Shown here piece after piece: positions 30,557-36,910 of a stretch of DNA of 36,910 nucleotides. The DNA comes from Candidatus Fibrimonadaceae bacterium (lineage in GTDB: Bacteria > Fibrobacterota > Fibrobacteria > Fibrobacterales > Fibrobacteraceae). The stretch lies in contig JAITFN010000008.1 of assembly GCA_031281345.1 (NCBI GenBank), forward strand, positions 1 to 36,910, read 5' to 3'. Under the pieces are notes generated by a model that worked only from the letters and a program-made list of their open reading frames with translations, ran no database searches and had not been told where the DNA came from. The translations under genes and the position numbers were made by a program. Each line of letters opens with the position of its first letter. Position 1 is the stretch's first letter.

Positions 30557-31397
30557 ACAAAAGCCCAAACCTTAAACCCAGCGTTGAAACCTTTATGGAA
30601 TCTATCTTTAATTTTTCGCAAAGAGACCTAATCCAATAAAGCCCGCAAATAATAATATCTCCCCTGCCCTTTTCCAAACCAGGCAACGTGTTTCTCAGTT
30701 CTTTTGACAAACCGCTTAAATGTATTATTACCCTTTCAATATCAGCAACAAAAATAGACTCTCCTTCCAAAGCATTAGCATCAAAGGTTTGCATTTCTTT
30801 AACAAGCATTCCAAGGGCAACAGCCGTTCCACCAACAAAATAAGATTCCCTTTTTGCAAAAGGCTTTATGTTAATCTCTTTAAAAAAATCCTTTGACCAT
30901 TTTTTGTATTCAGGACCAGGAACCCACCCCATACGTTCATAAAGCTCAAGCGCGCCAACAGGAATACTCAAAAAATTCTTTCCATTTGCAAGTTCCGTTG
31001 AACCTCCACCAACATCAACGGTTAAAATCCCCTGCCCATAAACCTTTGAAACAGCCTTATAAGATAGCTCGGCTTCTTCTTCTCCGCTTATTATGCGAGG
31101 TTTCACCCAAAGAACTTTCTCCACCGCCTGCAAAAGCTCTTCTTTGTTTTTTGCCTTTCTCGCTGCTTCTGTCATGGCAACGGCTTTTATCTCTGCGCCA
31201 AGTGAATGTGCCAAACTTCTGAAATCTGCCAAAATGGAGCAAAGCCTTTCCAAACTTTCTTCTCCAAGCCTGTAAACTTCAATTTTTTGCACCAAGGCGC
31301 GCAAATTGTTTTCTTCTTTTTTTGCAACCAAAAGAATTGTGCTGTTGCTCCCTATATCTATGGAAGCCACGTGCGGAAAAGCTTTAAATGTATCCAC
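30549..31397 (-). CDS. Ppx/GppA-family phosphatase
   Basis: This is a 282-residue protein. It shows the actin-like fold landmarks VASIDIGSNSTILLVA (phosphate 1), AVAMTEAARKAKN, ISGEEEAELSYKAV and LTVDVGGGSTELA (phosphate 2). The family hydrolyses polyphosphate or pppGpp. The length fits the short form without the C-terminal HD-like domain. The usual N-terminal motif has Arg or Lys where this has Thr-Ile-Leu, which may alter activity. The start is a GTG at 31397, 6 bases after the GGDEF gene, with no clear Shine-Dalgarno. Confidence 0.88.
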   Translation of the reverse strand: MDTFKAFPHVASIDIGSNSTILLVAKKEENNLRALVQKIEVYRLGEESLERLCSILADFRSLAHSLGAEIKAVAMTEAARKAKNKEELLQAVEKVLWVKPRIISGEEEAELSYKAVSKVYGQGILTVDVGGGSTELANGKNFLSIPVGALELYERMGWVPGPEYKKWSKDFFKEINIKPFAKRESYFVGGTAVALGMLVKEMQTFDANALEGESIFVADIERVIIHLSGLSKELRNTLPGLEKGRGDIIICGLYWIRSLCEKLKIDSIKVSTLGLRFGLLCD

Positions 31398-31403
31398 CGC
31401 TTG

Positions 31404-32735
31404 TTAAATCTCCGAAATCAAGTAGCTGTTTTTCCCTTTTGCCTTAACCTTGTAAAGATTGTTATCGGCAGAAGAAAATATTTCTGTATAAATAGGCGCA
31501 GTATCGCTAAATTTGGTTACGATAATACCAATGCTTGCGTTAACGCCAGTTTTATCTTCGGCATAATTTATTTGTGAAAGTTCCTTTTTTAAAATTTTGC
31601 ACTTATCTTCAACAATCTGTTTATCTTCAATATTATCTAAACAAACAGCAAACTCATCTCCACCAAGGCGAGCCACAACACCAGGCAAATCTCCAAACAC
31701 CTGCTTCAAAATTATCCCAGTATTTCTAAGAACAAAATCGCCTTTCTCATGCCCATAAGTATCATTTATCTGTTTAAAAGAATCTAAGTCTATTACCAAA
31801 AAAGCAATTTTCTTTTCCTTTTCCACCGGCCTCAAAATATTTTCCAATGAAAGCGTAAAGAAATAACGGTTATTTAGTTTTGTCAGTTCATCTGTGAAAC
31901 TTCTGGTAATTGCATAATTTATTTTCTTTTCCATATTTCTAAAGCTCTTTATTAGAGTATCGTATTCCTTAATGCGAGTTAAGTCCAAATTTTTGAAAGA
32001 AACATTCAATAGGTTAAAATTATCTGCCGCTTCAATTATTTTTGATATAGGTGAAACGAATATTTTTCTGATTAAATATGTTATAAGCACAAACACTATC
32101 GCAAGAAATAAAACACCAGCAGCCAAAATTTTGGTTCCAATTTTTCTCATATCGTTATCTATATCAAACATCTCTTTGTCTGCACCAACAAAAGCAACAA
32201 CTTTGCCTTTTGAATTTTTTATAGGTACGTAAGAAAATACAAGCCAACCAAAACTGGGATAATAATCTATCTTGGAAGTTTTTATATCTAACTTGTTTTT
32301 CAACCCATTTATAATATTGGTGTCAAAATCGTCTATGCGTTCTTTTTCCAAAAAATTAATTTTTCCCAAGTGGTCTCTTGCGCTTAGATAATATTCTATG
32401 GAATCGTTATAATATATATTCATAACATAAAGATATTTAACTCCAGATTTTCTGAGCAGACTATCGCCTATGTCACTCCAACTGTTGTAATTAACATTTT
32501 TTTCCCTTCTTTTAAAATCTAACTCTATGCTATCGCCATTTAAAACTTCTGAATATGCCAAAACCAAATTGTGCATCTGTTTCATATTGAGTTCCGAGAT
32601 TTCTTCTTTTATCTTCATAAAATTGAAAAACACAAACAATCCAATTGAAATTAAAAGCAATGTAAAAACCGAAAAAACTATTGTATGAGTAAGGCTTTTT
32701 GGTTTATACGACTTTAATTTTTCCGTAATCCTCAT
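31404..32735 (-). CDS. Membrane GGDEF diguanylate cyclase (paralogue B)
   Basis: This is a 443-residue protein with the same layout as the gene at 28346-29659: helix 1 (about 16-38), periplasmic sensor with SFGWLVFSYVPIKNSKGK, helix 2, HAMP-like linker and a canonical GGDEF domain (RLGGDEFAV) without an RxxD inhibition site. The two proteins share most residues over their whole length, and the DNA is also visibly alike, especially in the GGDEF half, so they arose by a fairly recent duplication with two genes now between them. The ATG lies 9 bases after the serine hydrolase gene and lacks a good Shine-Dalgarno. Confidence 0.93.
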   Translation of the reverse strand: MRITEKLKSYKPKSLTHTIVFSVFTLLLISIGLFVFFNFMKIKEEISELNMKQMHNLVLAYSEVLNGDSIELDFKRREKNVNYNSWSDIGDSLLRKSGVKYLYVMNIYYNDSIEYYLSARDHLGKINFLEKERIDDFDTNIINGLKNKLDIKTSKIDYYPSFGWLVFSYVPIKNSKGKVVAFVGADKEMFDIDNDMRKIGTKILAAGVLFLAIVFVLITYLIRKIFVSPISKIIEAADNFNLLNVSFKNLDLTRIKEYDTLIKSFRNMEKKINYAITRSFTDELTKLNNRYFFTLSLENILRPVEKEKKIAFLVIDLDSFKQINDTYGHEKGDFVLRNTGIILKQVFGDLPGVVARLGGDEFAVCLDNIEDKQIVEDKCKILKKELSQINYAEDKTGVNASIGIIVTKFSDTAPIYTEIFSSADNNLYKVKAKGKNSYLISEI

Positions 32736-32744
32736 GGGGATAAA

Positions 32745-33734
32745 CTAGTAAAAAAGCTCTGCCACTCTTGCTCTGAATTCGTTTATTCTATCTGCATTTG
32801 GTTTACGCACGGGATATGTGTAATTGCAGAGAATAACAAGGCAAAACTTCCTTTGCGGCTGGCAAATAAAGCTGGTTCCGGTAAAGCCTGTTTTTCCAAA
32901 AACAGGAGAAGGAGAGTTTCCCATAAATTTTGGGTTATTCAGTTCAAAACCAAGCGCGGTGCATTCCTGCTGTAGTAGAAGCCCCTCAAATGCATTTCTT
33001 GTCAATTTCTCAAGCAAAAAATCATCTTTCAATATGTGTTCCAAAAACGTTAAAATATCTGGAGCAGTGCTAAAAATTCCCGCAGAACCAAGGGCTCCAA
33101 ATTCCTGCTCCAATTTCCACGCGCTTTCATCGTGCGTTTCTCCTCTTAATTCGCGCCCACGCCAAGGGCAAATTTCCGTGGGTATAATGCAGTTTGCCTG
33201 CGCCCATTCAAGAGGATGCCAACCGGTGCTTTGCATTTTCAGCGGCTCAAAAACTTTTTCTTTTGCAAGTTTTTCCAAAGGCGTATTGTAAATAGCTTCC
33301 AAAACTTTTCCGAGCAAAATGCTGTTTGCGTTTCCGTAGCAAAATAATTCACCAGGTGGTATTTCAAATTTATGCGCGCAAATTCGCTGCCAAATTTCCT
33401 GTGGCGGCAAATTTTTGAGGCTGCTCATAGGAAAGCGGTAATCCAAAGAGTGAGTTAGCAGGTGAAATACTTTTGCCTCTTTGTTGTGATACGCTGCAAA
33501 GTCTGGGAGAACATCTGCCACAGGAGTATCAAGGCTCAAAATTCCCTTTTCTATGGCCTTTAAAGCGAGATAGCCTGTGGGCATAGACTTTGTTATGGAA
33601 GCACAGTCAAATATGCTGCTTTGCTCGCAGTTAATGGTCAAAAATTCTCTCTCTCCATTTATAGAAGTAGCTATACAGCAAGACTTGAATAAATCGCCGC
33701 TGTCATTGCAAATTTTCCACAACTCGTCTCGCAT
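32745..33734 (-). CDS. Beta-lactamase-fold serine hydrolase (class C/EstB type)
   Basis: This is a 329-residue protein. The three catalytic motifs are present: SITK (46-49) with nucleophile Ser46, YGN (133-135) and KTG (281-283). Family members include D-Ala-D-Ala carboxypeptidases, AmpC beta-lactamases and esterases, and the sequence does not decide between them. No signal peptide is visible, which argues against a periplasmic beta-lactamase. The first 64 bases overlap the end of the PHP gene; no later in-frame start would leave the SITK motif with a full N-terminal strand, so the overlap seems real. Confidence 0.88.
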   Translation of the reverse strand: MRDELWKICNDSGDLFKSCCIATSINGEREFLTINCEQSSIFDCASITKSMPTGYLALKAIEKGILSLDTPVADVLPDFAAYHNKEAKVFHLLTHSLDYRFPMSSLKNLPPQEIWQRICAHKFEIPPGELFCYGNANSILLGKVLEAIYNTPLEKLAKEKVFEPLKMQSTGWHPLEWAQANCIIPTEICPWRGRELRGETHDESAWKLEQEFGALGSAGIFSTAPDILTFLEHILKDDFLLEKLTRNAFEGLLLQQECTALGFELNNPKFMGNSPSPVFGKTGFTGTSFICQPQRKFCLVILCNYTYPVRKPNADRINEFRARVAELFY

Positions 33735-35104
33735 TCTGCCCTCACATAAAGGCTGTTGTTTAAAGGAATCTCAAATTCAAACTCAAATTCACATTCATAA
33801 GAATCGCCTATTTTCATCTCTTCTCTTTTTTCAAAATTTGGTTTGCCCTCGCAGCCTCTGAAAATTGTTATGCTCAAAAACTCTCCAAAATCTTTTGTGC
33901 TTTTTGCGTGCAGTTTTCCGTTTTCAAACCATAAAGCTGGACCATCTGTTATGTAGAGATTTTCTGGAACGCTACTAAAAGGGGTTTTGCCCGTGTTTGG
34001 AATCACTGTTCTAACCTGCCCAAATACGTGTTCTGAGTTGCATCTTAGGCTCCAGAGCGGCTGTTTAACTGCGGTATAATCGTTCAAATCTCCGTGAGAA
34101 TCGTTGCCGCCAAGAGGCAAAAGTTTGTGCCCTGCAAGCAGAGCTTTTATCCAAAGCTTTCGCCCTTCGTAAAAATCACGCCCTCTAAACCCATTCCAAA
34201 ATTCAATTCCGCAAATATTATTTTCCGTTAAATCTCTGTAGCTCCAATGCCCTCTTTTCAGCAAAATTTTTTCTGCAAGCAACATTTGCAATTTTGGGTG
34301 CGCCGCATACGCAATATTATTGCCTATGGCCTCGCTAATGCTCAAATCCGGTTTTGTGTTCCACCACCTGCGACCCCCATCTCCGTGCCCCTCAATATAA
34401 TGTTCATTGCCAAAAACCAACAAATGCACATTTTGGTTTTTTGAATTTCCGCAAGAAACTTCTTCTCCAGCAATCAGCAATGGCCAAGTTGCATCAGCTT
34501 TCATCTTTTGAAATTTTTTTTCGTTCATCAAATCGTAAGAATGGTCTGTTATGCAAACAAAATCTAACCCCACAGATTTTGCTGCTTTTTGCAAAACGTC
34601 AGGAGCGGCTCCAAATTCCACGGAATCTGAGGTATAGCTAGAATGGCAGTGAGTTTCTCCTGCAAGCCAGCCATCTGGCTTTGGTGGAACTTCTTTTAGA
34701 AAATTTATTATCAGCGGTTCTGGCGGCAAAAAAGGATAATTCCATCTCTCGCAAATTTTTTCTTTGCCTTTTATTTTACTTTTATATTTAATAAAAATAT
34801 TCAGCATCCACAAACCCGAGCAGTTCTCAGGTTTTTCAAAATTCAGCTCTTCAAAATGAAATTTTTTATCAAATCGTTTTCCAATAGGCAGCTTAAAAGA
34901 TATGCTTTTGCCACTCACATTTTTCCACTCTCCGTAAATTTCTTCAACGTAAATTGCAAATAAATTTGCTTTTCTAGTTATTAGCCAAATAGGGCAAAGC
35001 TCCCCTGGACAAACCTGAAAAGGTGCATCAATTAAAATAACAGGCTCTTTGCGATAAAGCCTTGAAACAGGAAATCTAAAATGCGTTTCCGCGTAGTGGA
35101 GCAT
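33671..35104 (-). CDS. PHP-domain metal-dependent phosphoesterase
   Basis: This is a 477-residue protein. Residues 1-140 are a beta-rich N-terminal region I do not recognise. The PHP domain (about 145-360) has GETHCHSSYTSD (H152, H154), ITDHS (D187, H188), AGEEVS (E214), AAHPK and GGNDSHGD, which supply the usual trinuclear metal site. A further beta-rich C-terminal part ends in a Glu/Phe-rich stretch. Stand-alone PHP proteins of this type hydrolyse phosphate esters; the substrate is unknown. It begins 2 bases after flgN. Confidence 0.88.
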   Translation of the reverse strand: MLHYAETHFRFPVSRLYRKEPVILIDAPFQVCPGELCPIWLITRKANLFAIYVEEIYGEWKNVSGKSISFKLPIGKRFDKKFHFEELNFEKPENCSGLWMLNIFIKYKSKIKGKEKICERWNYPFLPPEPLIINFLKEVPPKPDGWLAGETHCHSSYTSDSVEFGAAPDVLQKAAKSVGLDFVCITDHSYDLMNEKKFQKMKADATWPLLIAGEEVSCGNSKNQNVHLLVFGNEHYIEGHGDGGRRWWNTKPDLSISEAIGNNIAYAAHPKLQMLLAEKILLKRGHWSYRDLTENNICGIEFWNGFRGRDFYEGRKLWIKALLAGHKLLPLGGNDSHGDLNDYTAVKQPLWSLRCNSEHVFGQVRTVIPNTGKTPFSSVPENLYITDGPALWFENGKLHAKSTKDFGEFLSITIFRGCEGKPNFEKREEMKIGDSYECEFEFEFEIPLNNSLYVRAECETSCGKFAMTAAIYSSLAV

Positions 35105-35106
35105 CG

Positions 35107-35637
35107 TTATCCTTGTCTATTCACCAAATGCGCGGGTTCTCTTCTCACGGTTCTGGCATAAGCACCGCTGTTGCCGTAGGTTCTCCAAGCGCGGTCTCTA
35201 GGATCCACGTTTTGGGTCATTATTATCTTCATAGTTTCTTTAATTATATTGCGCGAAATTTCCAAAAGGTCTGTATTGGATGTGGAAATATTTTTTACTT
35301 CCAATGCCTCTTTTTTAAGCTCCATTGCAACCGTTTCCAATTTTTTGCCATTGAGATCTGGAAAAGCTTTAACAATATCGCGAATGGTTTTTGTTTCTGA
35401 ACTTGCATATTGCGCCAAAACATCTGTGTTGAAAATGCGGCGAGTTTCCAAGCGGGCTATGTTTTCGTTTATATTGTCTATTTGGTTTAGAATTTCTGTT
35501 AATTCCGTGGTGTTGTTGCTTATTATGGCAGCACGCTGTTTCACCAGCACTTCTTTTTGCTGAACATATTGCTCTTTCATTTTGCCAAGTACTGTGATAA
35601 GAGTTTCAAACTCCTGCTCAGGGCTTTCGGTGTTCAT
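35107..35637 (-). CDS. FlgN-like flagellar chaperone
   Basis: This is a 176-residue, highly helical protein. Residues 1-70 form a coiled-coil-like helix (ETLITVLGKMKEQYVQQKEVLVKQRAAIISNN and following) typical of FlgN, which chaperones the hook-filament junction proteins FlgK and FlgL. A conserved NITEN-like segment reads NINENIARLE here. The C-terminal 30 residues are basic and probably disordered. The family is divergent, so the call leans on its position: it overlaps flgJ by 4 bases (ATG/stop). Confidence 0.72.
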   Translation of the reverse strand: MNTESPEQEFETLITVLGKMKEQYVQQKEVLVKQRAAIISNNTTELTEILNQIDNINENIARLETRRIFNTDVLAQYASSETKTIRDIVKAFPDLNGKKLETVAMELKKEALEVKNISTSNTDLLEISRNIIKETMKIIMTQNVDPRDRAWRTYGNSGAYARTVRREPAHLVNRQG

Positions 35638-36344
35638 AACGCCTCCTCTTTTGAAAATTGTTCCTTGTACTGCAAAACGTTTTTAATATAGTTTTTGGTT
35701 TCTTCATAAGGTGGAATTCCACCGTATTGCTCCACAGTTCCGGGTCCTGCATTATAAGCAGCAAGAGCCTTGCTTTCATCGCCGTTAAAGCGCAAAAGCA
35801 TTTGTTTAAGGTATCTTGCGCCACCCATCACGTTTTGCCGCCCGTTGTAGGAGTTTGTAACGCCCATATCTTTGGCGGTTGAATCCATAAGCTGCATAAG
35901 TCCCTTTGCCCCTTTGCTAGAGACTGCGAGGGAATTTCCGCCAGATTCTTGGCGAATAACGGCTTTTATCAAGTTTCTGTCTAGGTCAAGCGTTTTAGAT
36001 GCTTCGTTTACCCAGTTTTCTATTTGCTCCCCAGAGGCTTTAGTAATGCCTTTGGCGTTTGCCTCCCCAGCTTCTTTTCCGGCAAGTTCTTTGTAAACTA
36101 TTTGCGCAAGCCCAAAATGACCTGTACGGCTTGCTGTATTTGCAATCTGTTCGTCTAACATTTCTGTGAAAATTCGCCTTCCGCTGCTCATTTCATCGTC
36201 TTTTGGAACGGTATTTCGCATGGATTTGAGCATTTGATGTATGAACATAGCCTCAAAATCCTGAGCCGCCTTCCATTTTTTGGCATCAACGGATTTTGCG
36301 TTTGGAAAACGCGCCCCAGTGCTTTCTGTTGCAGAAATAGACAT
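35634..36344 (-). CDS. flgJ: FlgJ-like rod-binding protein fused to a lytic transglycosylase
   Basis: This is a 236-residue protein. Residues 24-95 match the FlgJ rod-binding domain (AAQDFEAMFIHQMLKSMRNT, then IFTEMLDEQIA). Residues about 108-225 are a family 1 (SLT) transglycosylase domain: RQESGGN with catalytic Glu133, SSKGAKGLMQLM, and ALAAYNAGPGTVEQYGGIPPY. It would open the wall for the flagellar rod. Enteric FlgJ has a glucosaminidase-type domain instead; an SLT fusion is found in other phyla. There is no signal peptide, as for FlgJ, which is exported by the flagellar system. The ATG at 36344 is supported by a sigma-54 promoter ending 16 bases upstream. Confidence 0.88.
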   Translation of the reverse strand: MSISATESTGARFPNAKSVDAKKWKAAQDFEAMFIHQMLKSMRNTVPKDDEMSSGRRIFTEMLDEQIANTASRTGHFGLAQIVYKELAGKEAGEANAKGITKASGEQIENWVNEASKTLDLDRNLIKAVIRQESGGNSLAVSSKGAKGLMQLMDSTAKDMGVTNSYNGRQNVMGGARYLKQMLLRFNGDESKALAAYNAGPGTVEQYGGIPPYEETKNYIKNVLQYKEQFSKEEAL

Positions 36345-36359
36345 ATCAAAGTATTGGAA

Positions 36360-36376
36360 TGCAAAAATCGTGCCAA
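36360..36376 (-). promoter_or_regulatory. Sigma-54 promoter of the flgJ operon
   Basis: Minus-strand TTGGCACGATTTTTGCA matches the sigma-54 consensus at every invariant base, with the diagnostic GG (-24) and GC (-12) separated by exactly 10 bases. The predicted start near 36349 leaves about 5 nt before the flgJ ATG. Flagellar genes are classic sigma-54 targets. Confidence 0.8.
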
Positions 36377-36417
36377 TTTTTACGCATTCCTTTGTTTTGA
36401 ACAAAAATCTGCACAAT

Positions 36418-36439
36418 TTTGCAAACACTTGTTTGCAAA
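36418..36439. promoter_or_regulatory. Inverted repeat, possible enhancer site for the sigma-54 activator
   Basis: TTTGCAAAC at 36418-36426 and GTTTGCAAA at 36431-36439 form a perfect 9-bp inverted repeat with a 4-bp spacer. Its centre is about 79 bp upstream of the predicted flgJ start, where bacterial enhancer-binding proteins often bind. Confidence 0.5.
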
Positions 36440-36525
36440 TAAGTATGCCTGCCACTTGTTAAAGTATTTATTTATGGGCTTTTTTAAAAAAATGTAGGCA
36501 AAAGTCATTTTTTCGGGATTTTTTT

Positions 36526-36564
36526 CCGTTTTTGTACGTCTAAGTAAGTAACGAACAAAAACGG
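36526..36564 (+). promoter_or_regulatory. Hairpin overlapping the Rpn gene ribosome site
   Basis: CCGTTTTTGT at 36526-36535 pairs with ACAAAAACGG at 36555-36564, and after one A-A mismatch CGT pairs with ACG (13 of 14). The right arm ends inside the Shine-Dalgarno GGAGG (36563-36567), 5 bases before the ATG, so the fold could hide the ribosome site. Confidence 0.5.
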
Positions 36565-36572
36565 AGGATTCT

Positions 36573-36910
36573 ATGACCGAAATCAAAACCAACCGCAACC
36601 ACAAGGATAGCGTTTTCACGCGGCTTTTCAGCGAAAAAAGCAACCTATTGGAGCTATACAGCGCAATCAGCGGCAAAAGCTACCCTGAAAGCACAAAAAT
36701 AGAGATTGTGACTCTCTCGGATGTGCTTTACATGAATCAAATCAACGATATAGCTTTTGTACTGGAAGACAGGCTCATTGTCCTCATTGAACACCAATCT
36801 TCGGTTAACAACAATATGCCGCTTAGAATGCTTCGTTATTTGTCGGCGGAATACGATATGATAGTTGACAGGAAAAACCTTTACAAGCAGAAAAGGATAA
36901 TGGTACCTTC
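36573..36910 (+). CDS. Rpn-family PD-(D/E)XK nuclease/transposase-like protein, N-terminal part
   Basis: The gene runs off the right edge; 112 codons are visible. The start MTEIKTNRNHKDSVFTRLFS and the segment DVLYMNQINDIAFVLEDRLI, then VLIEHQSSVNNNMPLRMLRYL, match the Rpn/transposase-31-like family of recombination-promoting nucleases. The nuclease signature is N-D59 followed by E73-x-Q75. Members occur in many paralogous copies in gut spirochaetes, Bacteroidota and Fibrobacterota and stimulate recA-independent recombination. It has a strong GGAGG Shine-Dalgarno, unlike the leaderless first genes here, and a hairpin over it. It is the only mobile-type gene in the window. Confidence 0.88.
   Translation, partial: MTEIKTNRNHKDSVFTRLFSEKSNLLELYSAISGKSYPESTKIEIVTLSDVLYMNQINDIAFVLEDRLIVLIEHQSSVNNNMPLRMLRYLSAEYDMIVDRKNLYKQKRIMVP

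Noticed and set aside
28346-32735. Possible composite mobile element between the two similar GGDEF genes
   Set aside because: No transposase, terminal inverted repeats or target duplications are visible; a simple gene duplication explains it.

Overview
The window looks like a chromosomal segment of a Fibrobacterota bacterium, with moderate-to-low GC by eye. The strongest clue is the lipoprotein at 8397-9302. It joins a long serine linker to a FISUMP domain (Fibrobacter succinogenes major paralogous domain). A secreted GH9 cellulase with a possible sorting-type C-terminus, type IV pilus genes and a nearly mobile-element-free housekeeping background agree with this. FlgJ- and FlgN-like genes behind a near-perfect sigma-54 promoter point to a flagellated (or formerly flagellated) relative rather than a typical non-motile rumen Fibrobacter. 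The exact genus is inference.

Layout. 1-730: end of carA and a lone nuoA. 734-1825 (minus): rpsF-rpsR-rplI. 1960-3648: ettA. 3650-5389 (minus): GH9 cellulase, preceded by an unusual palindrome-rich spacer. 5554-9302 (minus): deaD, then the FISUMP lipoprotein and a small envelope protein. 9349-10579: SlyD-like FKBP and rpiA. 10539-20312 (minus): a possible seven-gene run of a TPR protein with nine motif repeats, pilT, rapA, PAP2 phosphatase, a diguanylate cyclase, an M23 peptidase and a VanX-like dipeptidase. 20353-21615: murD. 21590-25895 (minus): argG behind tRNA-Leu, PilN/O-like and PilM-like pilus proteins, holA. 25928-26958: gatC and a REC-PilZ protein. 26955-28306 (minus): pdxJ and a TRIC-type channel. 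28346-36344 (minus): a GGDEF gene behind a 17-base G tract, then a probable sigma-54 operon flgJ-flgN-PHP-serine hydrolase-GGDEF-Ppx-FeS protein. 36573-end: start of an Rpn-family nuclease.

Themes. (1) Wall biology: murD, M23 peptidase, VanX-like dipeptidase, FlgJ transglycosylase, beta-lactamase-fold hydrolase. (2) Surface motility and c-di-GMP: pilT, PilM, PilN/O, three GGDEF proteins, one PilZ protein, FlgJ and FlgN. (3) Core translation and metabolism.

The most striking signal is in regulation. Most first genes of transcription units carry a -10-like box of consensus TTTnCTATATT only 6-10 nt before the ATG, which predicts leaderless mRNAs. Genes inside operons instead carry ordinary Shine-Dalgarno sequences. 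Three divergent gene pairs have back-to-back, near-palindromic -10 boxes only 8-11 bp apart. All five convergent pairs abut or overlap, leaving no room for ordinary terminators. Every intergenic stretch is shorter than 300 bases.
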